20,044 nucleotides of DNA from Phallusia fumigata (taxonomy: Eukaryota; Chordata; Ascidiacea; Phlebobranchia; Ascidiidae), in the NCBI GenBank assembly GCA_008931825.1, contig QXVZ01000029.1, positions 1 through 20,044 on the forward strand, written 5' to 3'. Positions 18,601-20,044 of this stretch are shown one piece after another. The notes under the pieces are model-generated. The model made no database searches. It saw only the letters and a list, made by a program, of their open reading frames with translations, and had not been told where the DNA came from. Position 1 is the stretch's first letter. Each line of letters opens with the position of its first letter. The translations under genes and the position numbers were made by a program.

Positions 18601-19721
18601 CTGGCTTTTAAGTGTCAACATGACCATCAGGCAATGCTGTTTCTGTTCAAATTTGAACTAGAACATTGAATTTTGGTTCTAACATGTATGAACCTATTCA
18701 CATTCACAATAGTAGGAAACTTTACCGATTCCAAAGCAACTCAGTTGGTTGGTGGCGTTCCCTGTGTCAGCGATTATCCTGATAGTCTCTGTGTAATTTA
18801 ATAAGACTCTGCAACATAAGGCACACATAAAATATGTAACTTAATTCACGATAAAAACCAAATGTAAACCTGTATGTGGAACCAGCCAAGGGATTAAATT
18901 CAGTTGATGAGAGTTTGTCAGGGAACTTTTCCCCATCGGGCAAACAGCCAGTCATATTCCACACAGTTTTCATGCATTCCCGGGTGTGGGGGCCATAGTA
19001 GGTTGGACATGTATGGGGTAAATCTAAAAATTGCTCAGGTTGGTAAAGTGTCATTGAACCCAGGTACAGAGCCGACAAACTGGTGTGTAGGTGTGTCACT
19101 GACCTATCCCGAAACATTCAAGTTGGTCTGGACCCGACCCTGCGTCTGCATCTGCTTTCGTTGCATCCATTTCACCTTTGACAGCACTGAAAAAATTCAC
19201 TGTTTTTAATAATACTTTATTTTTTTATTAGTTTTATAATATAGCTTATATGAGGTATTTCAATAATCAAAAGTAGAAGACTTTACATTGCAACTCAACT
19301 ACCAAATCAACTTTGTGACAGGACAAATACCGACATAATAGATTAAAATGTTAAAACAAGTTGTTATTAGCCAGTTATGCAGATTTTTTGAATGGATTTC
19401 GCTGTTCTTAAGTTTCTGTTTAATGTTTGGACAATCAGACTTTTGTCGCACAAAAGAAAAGCAAAACTGGAAAGAATCAGAGTTCTGGGGTGTGTTTGGC
19501 TTTGAATAAAAAGAGGTTTAACCGCACCACATTACAGGTACTGGTCTAGATGAAAACTGCAACTTACCTGAATGTTGAAGTGGCTAATCTGTCTCGTTCA
19601 GCAACTGGAAGTTTATCCGGGTATTTCAGCCCCTCTGGTATACATAAACTCATGTTCCATATTGTCCTCAAACATTCCGGAGTATGGACACCATAGAATG
19701 TTGGGCATTCGGGAGGAAGAG
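454..19721 (-). CDS. Giant tandem-repeat, cysteine-rich (probably extracellular) protein, partial gene, 55 exons
   Basis: On the minus strand 28 A exons (154 bases) alternate with 27 B exons (83 bases). All have AG acceptors and GT donors, and I read no in-frame stop in any of them. A exons start in phase 1 and end in phase 2; B exons do the reverse. One A+B pair therefore adds 79 residues in frame. Unit consensus in order: DLPDxCPxYYGPHxxxC, then MKxVWxxxGCLPEG, then xxYPxKL, a variable helix-like stretch ending LTY, then ALLxxMxxTKAxADxG, then QQLNCFGI. Invariant or nearly so: C6, Y10, G11, H13, C17, W22, C27, G31, P35, D66, G68, C76 and G78. Even Cys number, many N-x-S/T sites and no charged or nuclear-type stretches suggest a secreted or matrix protein; this is inference. 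No first exon, signal peptide, stop codon or 3' UTR is visible. I do not recognise the domain family. Confidence 0.9.
673..1155 (-). CDS. Repeat unit 27: exon A 1002-1155 + exon B 673-755
   Basis: The A exon reads DFPDPCQMYYGPH, then DCMETVWDIVGCLPDG, then KQFPSSL, ending LNY plus split Ser. The B exon begins ALVENFESIKTDADSG and ends QQLNCFGI. Part of this A exon (to 1114) and the intron are present a second time at 1-351. Confidence 0.9.
1225..1547 (-). CDS. Repeat unit 26: exon A 1394-1547 + exon B 1225-1307
   Basis: The A exon reads DFPATCPKYYGPH, then ACMKDVWDLAKCLPEG, then EYPDKL. It ends LTF plus split Ser (TC|A), with Phe replacing the usual Tyr, before a GTGAGT donor. The B exon begins NLRLQFETIKARSDNG and ends DQLNCFGI, with an NGS sequon. 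The intron is 86 bases. Confidence 0.9.
1686..2668 (-). CDS. Repeat unit 25: exon A 2515-2668 + exon B 1686-1768
   Basis: The A exon reads DLPDECRAFYGPQ, then KCLKQVWENVGCLPEG, then DHPDKL. It is the only A exon in which the conserved His13 of Y-G-x-H is replaced (Gln). It ends YNY. The B exon begins ALLEHMESVRSDADSG and ends KQLSCFGV. The 746-base intron between them contains the second n and an exact 110-base duplication, so its true length is uncertain. Confidence 0.88.
1868..2088. repeat. 110-base exact duplication flanking an n (1868-1977 and 1979-2088)
   Basis: The 110 bases before the n at 1978 are repeated exactly after it, both copies starting tatgaaagcttggg and ending cctcaag. It lies in the 746-base intron of unit 25. 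Exact identity with the n at the junction points to overlapping contig ends. Confidence 0.9.
1978..1978. other. Ambiguous base n: probable collapsed assembly gap 2
   Basis: The n lies precisely between the two 110-base copies, inside an intron, so no coding sequence is affected. Confidence 0.85.
2725..3080 (-). CDS. Repeat unit 24: exon A 2927-3080 + exon B 2725-2807
   Basis: The A exon reads DFPEPCRAFYGPH, then GCLNKVWMEVKCLPEG, then RKSPDKL, ending LNY plus a split Thr. Its donor is GTACGT. The B exon begins TLYDVMESIKAEADLG and ends SQLDCFGL, with Leu instead of Ile at the last position. The intron is 119 bases. Confidence 0.9.
3141..3648 (-). CDS. Repeat unit 23: divergent exon A 3495-3648 + exon B 3141-3223
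   Basis: The A exon has lost the DLPD start. The split codon is G|TA (Val), giving VTESNCTNFYGVH, then CLRSVWEIVGCIPEG, then EYPDKL, ending TTNY followed by TC|T (Ser) with Tyr kept. Cys6, Cys17, Trp22 and Cys27 are conserved, so it is probably functional. The B exon is typical: ALLRQFNTTKLEADAG, ending QQLNCFGI, with an NTT sequon. The intron is 271 bases. Confidence 0.85.
3721..4015 (-). CDS. Repeat unit 22: exon A 3862-4015 + divergent exon B 3721-3803
   Basis: The A exon is ordinary: DLPGTCPKYYGPH, then ECLRTAWLSIGCLVEG, then KYPDLL, ending LTY plus split Lys. The B exon is the most divergent in the array: NLLGEMTAIKDFGDLG, then a tail ending YIDCYGF. QQL is lost and CFGI becomes CYGF, but Asp66, Gly68, Cys76 and Gly78 remain and the length is still 83. 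The next A exon (unit 23) is divergent as well. Confidence 0.85.
4071..4365 (-). CDS. Repeat unit 21: exon A 4212-4365 + exon B 4071-4153
   Basis: The A exon reads DLPDTCPTYYGPHDVEC, MKTVWNMTGCLPEG, KFPEKL, nearly the same as in units 5 and 15. The B exon begins ELVNNTGLIKAEADLG and ends QQLNCFGI, with an NNT sequon. Introns on the two sides of this B exon are 58 and 55 bases. Confidence 0.92.
4426..4954 (-). CDS. Repeat unit 20: exon A 4801-4954 + exon B 4426-4508
   Basis: The A exon reads DLPDTCQTYYGPH, then NCLKTVWKNVGCLPEG, then RFPDKL, ending LNY. The B exon begins ALLEQMETTKARSDNG and ends EQLNCFGI, with an NGS sequon. The 292-base intron between them holds no exon-like sequence. Confidence 0.9.
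5148..5452 (-). CDS. Repeat unit 19: exon A 5299-5452 + exon B 5148-5230
   Basis: The A exon reads DLPDTCKAYYGSH, then DCLKTVWAEVGCLPEG, then NYPDAL. It ends LSY plus a split Ala (GC|G), an uncommon last residue, followed by a GTAAGT donor. The B exon begins ELVASMETVRSESDAG and ends QQLNCFGI. Its ESDAGISSQQL segment is shared with the B exon of unit 13. The intron is 68 bases. Confidence 0.9.
5708..6007 (-). CDS. Repeat unit 18: exon A 5854-6007 + exon B 5708-5790
   Basis: The A exon reads DLPDACPRYYGRH, then DCMVAIWDLVRCLPGG, then NYPRKL. Gly replaces Glu30 and Arg replaces Gly26, but all cysteines and Trp22 are present. The B exon begins LLLAYTENIKTEADSG and ends QQLRCFGI, with an NGT sequon. 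The intron is 63 bases. Confidence 0.9.
6213..6508 (-). CDS. Repeat unit 17: exon A 6355-6508 + exon B 6213-6295
   Basis: The A exon reads DLPGVCSKYYGPH, then DCLNTMWNLTGCLPEG, then DFPPKL, with an NLT sequon and an end of STY plus split Thr. The B exon begins DAKLHMNATRSGADSG and ends QQLNCFGI, with an NAT sequon. The intron is 59 bases. Confidence 0.9.
6753..7208 (-). CDS. Repeat unit 16: exon A 7055-7208 + exon B 6753-6835
   Basis: The A exon reads DLPDECQTYYGPH, then CLKVVWASVRCLPEG (Arg at 26), then QKYPDSL, ending LTY plus a split Thr. The B exon begins TLLGNMNLTRSESDSG and ends QQLNCFGI, with NLT and NST sequons. It is most like unit 3 and, like it, follows an NxTETI-type unit. Confidence 0.9.
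7209..7659. other. Intron between units 15 and 16 (451 bases) with SINE/LINE tail
   Basis: It contains a repeat tail at about 7276-7395. The sequence just left of the tail (about 7209-7250) and just right of it (about 7440-7485) is similar (gttttac-gttag--caacac followed by an A run). This may be a local duplication around the insertion. There is no exon. Confidence 0.5.
7276..7395 (+). mobile_element. SINE/LINE-type 3' tail, copy 1
   Basis: It shares the order ctatttccgacctggtgatt, then tgcaattgtgtcactat, then tttctttctccaag with the copies at about 8365-8510 and 10825-10960. It lacks the final caactcaact run. The three copies have the same orientation and lie in different introns, as expected for a dispersed retroposon tail. 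Boundaries are approximate. Confidence 0.65.
7660..7952 (-). CDS. Repeat unit 15: exon A 7799-7952 + exon B 7660-7742
   Basis: The A exon reads DLPATCPTYYGPHDVEC, MKTVWNMTGCLPEG, KYPEKL. Long runs of nucleotide identity with the A exons of units 21 and 5 mark recent duplication or conversion. The B exon begins GLLNHTETIKAEADAG and ends QQLNCFGI, with an NHT sequon. The intron is 56 bases. Confidence 0.92.
8010..8095 (+). mobile_element. tRNA-derived SINE head
   Basis: An A-box-like TGGCCGAATGGT at 8019-8030 is followed 20 bases later by a degenerate B-box-like GGTTTTAATC at 8051-8060. These have the spacing and form of a Leu/Ser-type tRNA promoter without a foldable full tRNA. This fits the 5' head of a tRNA-derived SINE. 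It lies in the intron between the unit 14 B exon and the unit 15 A exon. Confidence 0.55.
8221..8694 (-). CDS. Repeat unit 14: exon A 8541-8694 + exon B 8221-8303
   Basis: The A exon reads DFPDECKTYYGPH, then CLKVIWKDAGCLPEG, then EYPDKL, ending LNY plus a split Thr. The B exon begins AVKVLMNLTKANADNG and ends EQLNCFGI, with NLT and NGS sequons. With unit 15 it forms a higher-order block matching units 4-5 and 20-21. SINE pieces lie in the introns on both sides of the B exon. Confidence 0.9.
8365..8510 (+). mobile_element. SINE/LINE-type 3' tail, copy 2
   Basis: It carries ccttcactta, gtgcctgattacgttctaat, a gatgattgatatagtgct segment and gtgtcgctatgattt, and ends in caactcaactctact. It matches copies 1 and 3. 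It sits in the intron of unit 14, on the other side of the B exon from the tRNA-like head. Confidence 0.65.
8695..9085. other. Intron between units 13 and 14 (391 bases)
   Basis: AT-rich sequence without A- or B-type exon, tRNA-like box or simple repeat that I can see on either strand. Confidence 0.5.
9086..11129 (-). CDS. Repeat unit 13: exon A 10976-11129 + exon B 9086-9168, split by a transposon-bearing intron
   Basis: The A exon reads DLPGTCPMYYGPH, then CLRTVWALVGCLPTG, then KNYPDLL. It ends with PY plus a split Lys (AA|G). The B exon begins SLLENMNTTRNESDAG and ends QQLNCFGI. The intron of 1807 bases is the longest in the window and carries a LINE 3' end and a SINE/LINE tail. The tail stops about 15 bases from the A exon, leaving the GTGAGT donor intact. 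Confidence 0.87.
9694..9981 (+). mobile_element. LINE (non-LTR retrotransposon) reverse-transcriptase C-terminal fragment
   Basis: The plus-strand frame encodes FYRTTQNQQPIKF, then IGPKIWNAIPEEIRNAP, then a short tail ending in a stop at 9979-9981. The pattern (Y/S)RTT...(G)PK-(I/L)WN-x-(I/L)P-x-E-IRN is the hallmark of the far C-terminus of LINE proteins of the CR1/L2/Jockey groups. Only about 95 residues are present and no catalytic YADD box or endonuclease is in the window, so it is a 5'-truncated dead copy. The stretch before FYRTT looks altered compared with the usual NTR-containing pattern, suggesting an old copy. It is antisense to the host gene, in its longest intron. Exact clade not determined. 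Confidence 0.75.
9982..10824 (+). other. Probable LINE 3' untranslated region and other intron sequence
   Basis: Following the LINE stop codon is about 840 bases of sequence unlike the surrounding introns, with a T-rich stretch at about 10448-10530 and a C-rich stretch at about 10715-10750. I see no A or B exon and no open frame with recognisable features. It may be LINE 3' UTR, a second nested repeat, or both. Confidence 0.4.
10825..10960 (+). mobile_element. SINE/LINE-type 3' tail, copy 3
   Basis: The order ccaccaattgtgcccttcac, ctatttccggcttggtgatt, gtgcaattgtgtcgctatga, ttctttcaccaagtgaaata and a caactcaact end matches copies 1 and 2. It lies downstream of the LINE fragment in the same orientation, so it may be that LINE's own 3' end, which SINEs commonly share with their partner LINE. 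It stops about 15 bases from the unit 13 A exon. Confidence 0.7.
11406..11710 (-). CDS. Repeat unit 12: exon A 11557-11710 + exon B 11406-11488
   Basis: The A exon reads DFPDECPTYYGRH, then CLKTMWGNVGCLPEG, then LKDPERL. Pro35 is kept although the aromatic residue before it is Asp. The B exon begins SLLGHFENIKTDADGG and ends QQLDCFGI, with a GNSS sequon. The intron is 68 bases. Confidence 0.9.
11711..12553. other. Intron between units 11 and 12 (843 bases)
   Basis: It holds no A- or B-type exon. The stretch at about 12055-12250 is less AT-rich and has short open frames on both strands (for example 63 codons on plus from 12060), without similarity I recognise. It may be an old non-autonomous element. 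Confidence 0.45.
12554..12842 (-). CDS. Repeat unit 11: exon A 12689-12842 + exon B 12554-12636
   Basis: The A exon starts DMPEPCPTYYGLH, with Met in place of Leu2, then ECMVTMWNLSQCLPDG (sequon NLS; Gly26 is Gln), then EFPPKL. The B exon begins TLMSQMDDLKADSDNG and ends AQLNCFGI. The intron between them is 52 bases, the shortest in the window. Confidence 0.9.
12843..13178. other. Intron between units 10 and 11 (336 bases)
   Basis: Nothing beyond ordinary AT-rich intron sequence was seen; short open frames here are not exon-like. Confidence 0.5.
13179..13588 (-). CDS. Repeat unit 10: exon A 13435-13588 + exon B 13179-13261
   Basis: The A exon reads DLPDECPKYYGEH, then CLKIMWASVGCLPEG, then EYPESL, ending TNY plus a split Thr. 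The B exon begins ALLNGMQATRTNSDNG and ends AQLACFGI, with an NGT sequon. The acceptor before the A exon is AAAAG, next to a poly-purine stretch, and still fits the family boundary exactly. Confidence 0.9.
13676..13735 (+). mobile_element. tRNA-derived SINE head fragment
   Basis: TGGTTAGTGCG at about 13680-13690 resembles a tRNA A box. GGTTCTAACACC at 13716-13727 resembles a B box (GGTTCGAANCC) at tRNA-like spacing. The segment lies in an intron and no acceptor stem or full cloverleaf is evident, so it is probably a SINE head and not a tRNA gene. Confidence 0.5.
13886..14576 (-). CDS. Repeat unit 9: exon A 14423-14576 + exon B 13886-13968
   Basis: The A exon reads DLPDTCSKYYGPH, then ECMVSVWGLVKCLPEG, then DSPDKL. 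Gly26 is Lys, and Ser replaces the aromatic residue before Pro35. The B exon begins NLLSDMEQIKNDSDNG and ends QQLNCFGI. The 454-base intron between them has no recognisable exon. Confidence 0.9.
13969..14422. other. Intron of unit 9 (454 bases)
   Basis: Around 14276-14320 there is a short imperfect duplication (gttaccactaagta and gttaccactgagta). Otherwise no exon, RNA gene or mobile-element signature was seen. Confidence 0.45.
14577..14880. other. Intron between units 8 and 9 (304 bases)
   Basis: It contains a single cagtggttccaaacc motif at 14716-14730 that resembles the terminal repeat of some hAT transposons. No matching inverted partner was found, so no element is called. Confidence 0.4.
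14881..15186 (-). CDS. Repeat unit 8: exon A 15033-15186 + exon B 14881-14963
   Basis: The A exon reads DLPDLCRTFYGPH, then CLSKVWDIVGCVKEG, then YEYPENL. It ends with NF and a split Ile (AT|T) where most units have Tyr and Ser/Arg. Its donor on the minus strand is GTCAGC, weaker than the usual GTAAG or GTGAG. The B exon begins ALKTKMETTRANSDNG and ends DQQNCFGI, where Gln replaces the near-invariant Leu74. The intron is 69 bases. Confidence 0.87.
15436..16396 (-). CDS. Repeat unit 7: exon A 16243-16396 + exon B 15436-15518
   Basis: The A exon reads DLPDECKTYYGLH, then CLNVIWKSVGCLTLG, then YQFPGNL. It keeps C-L-x-x-G although Pro-Glu is replaced by Thr-Leu. The B exon begins EYLGQSATIKHEADGG and ends QQLNCFGI. 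The two exons are separated by a 724-base intron largely filled by a minisatellite. Confidence 0.9.
15519..16242. other. Minisatellite-bearing intron of unit 7 (724 bases)
   Basis: More than half of this intron is tandemly repeated A/C-rich sequence. The rest is AT-rich, with a short tatata run near 16092-16102. It holds no exon. Confidence 0.7.
15640..16050 (+). repeat. A/C-rich minisatellite, period about 68 bases
   Basis: The motif catacaacc recurs at 15674, 15742 and 15810, giving a period of 68. Each copy contains atacagcaacacacatatac and acatacaaacaaacacaaa. Later copies to about 16050 are shorter and more diverged. Open frames on both strands (His/Thr/Gln-rich on plus, Cys/Val-rich on minus) are by-products of the repeat and not genes. 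Confidence 0.85.
16655..16886 (-). CDS. Repeat unit 6: exon A 16802-16886 (cut by an assembly n) + exon B 16655-16737
   Basis: The A exon is interrupted by the n at 16858. The 28 bases to its right encode DLPDNCSTY plus the start of Tyr10. The 56 bases to its left encode YPEKLSSSEKDPLTNITY. With the family length of 154, exactly 70 bases are missing (rest of Tyr10 to residue 33), which would hold Cys17, Trp22 and Cys27. The B exon is intact: ALVNYTQAIKDVADTG, ending QLECFGI, with NYT and NGT sequons. I read this as a collapsed sequence gap, not a real deletion. Confidence 0.8.
16858..16858. other. Ambiguous base n: probable collapsed assembly gap 3, inside an exon
   Basis: Unlike the other two, no sequence is duplicated at this n. 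Instead 70 bases of the A exon of unit 6 are absent, judged by the constant 154-base exon length. Confidence 0.85.
17150..17465 (-). CDS. Repeat unit 5: exon A 17312-17465 + exon B 17150-17232
   Basis: The A exon is the clearest example of the subfamily: DLPDTCPTYYGPHDVEC, MKTLWNMSGCLPEG, KYPEKL, MLTY. A 45-base stretch at 17411-17455 is identical to 4311-4355 and 7898-7942 in the A exons of units 21 and 15. The B exon begins RLLNHTETIRFESDLG and ends QQLACFGI. The donor is GTATA, and the A-to-B intron is 79 bases. Confidence 0.92.
17535..18134 (-). CDS. Repeat unit 4: exon A 17981-18134 + exon B 17535-17617
   Basis: The A exon reads DLPDECPTYYGTH, then CLKVMWENAKCLPEG, then AFPDKR. Gly26 before Cys27 is Lys. 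The B exon begins DVKLQMDTTKANSDNG and ends DQLKCFGI, with an NGS sequon. Together with unit 5 this forms one of the conserved higher-order blocks. The 363-base intron between the exons shows nothing I recognise. Confidence 0.9.
17618..17980. other. Intron of unit 4 (363 bases)
   Basis: AT-rich sequence with no A- or B-type exon, repeat or element that I can recognise. Confidence 0.5.
18196..18571 (-). CDS. Repeat unit 3: exon A 18418-18571 + exon B 18196-18278
   Basis: The A exon reads DLPDECPTYYGPH, then DCLNVIWESVGCLPTG, then RRYPGSL, ending RTY plus a split Thr codon (AC|T). The usual Lys37 before Leu38 is Ser. The B exon begins SLLDDNQFTRTESDNG and ends QQLNCFGI. This A and B resemble those of unit 16, which also directly follows a unit of the NxTETI subtype. 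Confidence 0.9.
18726..19023 (-). CDS. Repeat unit 2: exon A 18870-19023 + exon B 18726-18808
   Basis: The A exon reads DLPHTCPTYYGPH, then ECMKTVWNMTGCLPDG, then KFPDKL, with a glycosylation sequon at WNMT. It belongs to the same subfamily as the A exons of units 5, 15 and 21. The B exon begins VLLNYTETIR and contains two more sequons (NYT, NAT); NxTETI is the signature of the B exons following this A subtype. The intron between the two exons is 61 bases. Confidence 0.9.
19104..19721 (-). CDS. Repeat unit 1 (first in window): exon A 19568-19721 + exon B 19104-19186
   Basis: The A exon is atypical at its start: its split first codon is G|CT (Ala) instead of G|AT (Asp), giving ALPPECPTFYGVH. 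It keeps Cys6, Cys17, Trp22 (WNMS, a sequon), Cys27 (CIPEG) and Pro35, and ends ATSTF plus a split Ser. The B exon reads AVKGEMDATKADADAG and ends QLECFGI, close to the B exons of units 4, 14 and 20. The intervening intron is 381 bases. No B exon is found in the 323 bases upstream of this A exon, so it may lie near the 5' edge of the array. Confidence 0.87.
19187..19567. other. Intron of unit 1 (381 bases)
   Basis: T-rich near the acceptor end (19200-19260), otherwise unremarkable. No extra exon was found. Confidence 0.5.
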
Positions 19722-20044
19722 CTGGAAATAACAAATGATGTATTGAACACAAAAGCCTAACATAAATCGTTGGATTTGAAGAACAGCAAGGAAAAAGTTT
19801 GACATGGGTCATTTTTGTGAGGATCAAATGTGATCCTGAAAAAATCTCCATGTAATGTGAATAATATGATAACTAGTTACAGCTACACAAGCTTGAAGAG
19901 CTAAGTTACTTAAATGAACTGGTGACTTTATTTGTTAAAATTATACACAAGTAGAAAGTAATGGTGTCGGTGTGTTTGTAATTCCCAATCTTTTTTAATA
20001 GAGCATTAGGCTCTTTAAAATCTGACATTTCCCAAAAATCATTG
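19722..20044. other. Intron upstream of the first A exon, running off the window
   Basis: The minus-strand acceptor atttccag precedes the A exon of unit 1. No B-type exon and no convincing signal-peptide exon was found before the window edge, so the upstream exon lies beyond 20044. Confidence 0.55.

Noticed and set aside
454-19721. Regularly spaced short conserved strings (such as ctggcaaacatcc) resembling a repeat array with spacers
   Set aside because: They are the reverse complement of the codons for the G-C-L-P-E motif inside each A exon, not non-coding repeats.
19722-19851. A hydrophobic methionine-led extension in frame with the first A exon, resembling a signal peptide
   Set aside because: The sequence before the exon looks like a pyrimidine-rich intron end with a proper AG acceptor at the family boundary, so the extension is unspliced intron.

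Overview
This is an AT-rich, intron-rich animal genomic window. The minus strand is filled by the middle of one very large gene made of tandemly duplicated exon pairs; the plus strand carries only mobile-element debris. Three things point to an invertebrate, most likely a tunicate of the Ciona type: the compact introns (52 to about 120 bases is common), the short tRNA-derived and LINE-derived repeats ending in a 'caactcaact' tail, and the draft-assembly joins marked by single n characters. The organism is my inference.

The gene runs from right to left. I found 28 copies of a 154-base exon ('A') and 27 copies of an 83-base exon ('B') in strict alternation (A-B-A-B...), from 19721 down to 454. 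Every copy has AG/GT boundaries, an open frame and exactly the same length, except one A exon cut by an assembly n. The A-to-B intron is phase 2 and the B-to-A intron is phase 1, so one A+B pair is 237 bases and encodes a 79-residue unit. Each unit has four cysteines (unit residues 6, 17, 27 and 76), an invariant Trp22, a Y-G-x-H motif, a C-[LIV]-x-x-G motif, Pro35, and a D-x-G...C-[FY]-G stretch at its end. Read across the junctions, the cysteines form a compact cluster, C-x8-C-x10-C-x9-C. Many N-glycosylation sequons and the cysteine richness suggest a secreted or extracellular repeat protein. I do not recognise the domain as a named family. The window has no start codon exon, signal peptide, stop exon or poly(A) site, so both ends of the gene lie outside it. 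At least 2,180 residues of the product are encoded here.

Layout: 1-351 is an exact copy of 764-1114 ending at an n (probable contig-overlap artefact). 454-9168 holds the 3'-ward half of the array (units 28 to 14 and the B exon of unit 13), with a second n and a 110-base exact duplication at 1868-2088. 9169-10975 is the longest intron; it contains the 3' end of a LINE in antisense to the gene and a SINE/LINE-type tail. 10976-15518 continues the array. 15519-16242 is an intron with a roughly 68-base minisatellite. 16243-19721 is the 5'-ward end of the array, including the exon cut by the third n at 16858. 19722-20044 is intron with no recognisable exon.

Within the array some blocks (B-A-B-A-B) are much more alike than their neighbours, around 4071-5230, 7660-9168 and 17150-18278, with a related block at 18726-19721. 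The array has therefore grown by multi-exon duplication as well as single-unit duplication, probably with later conversion between copies.
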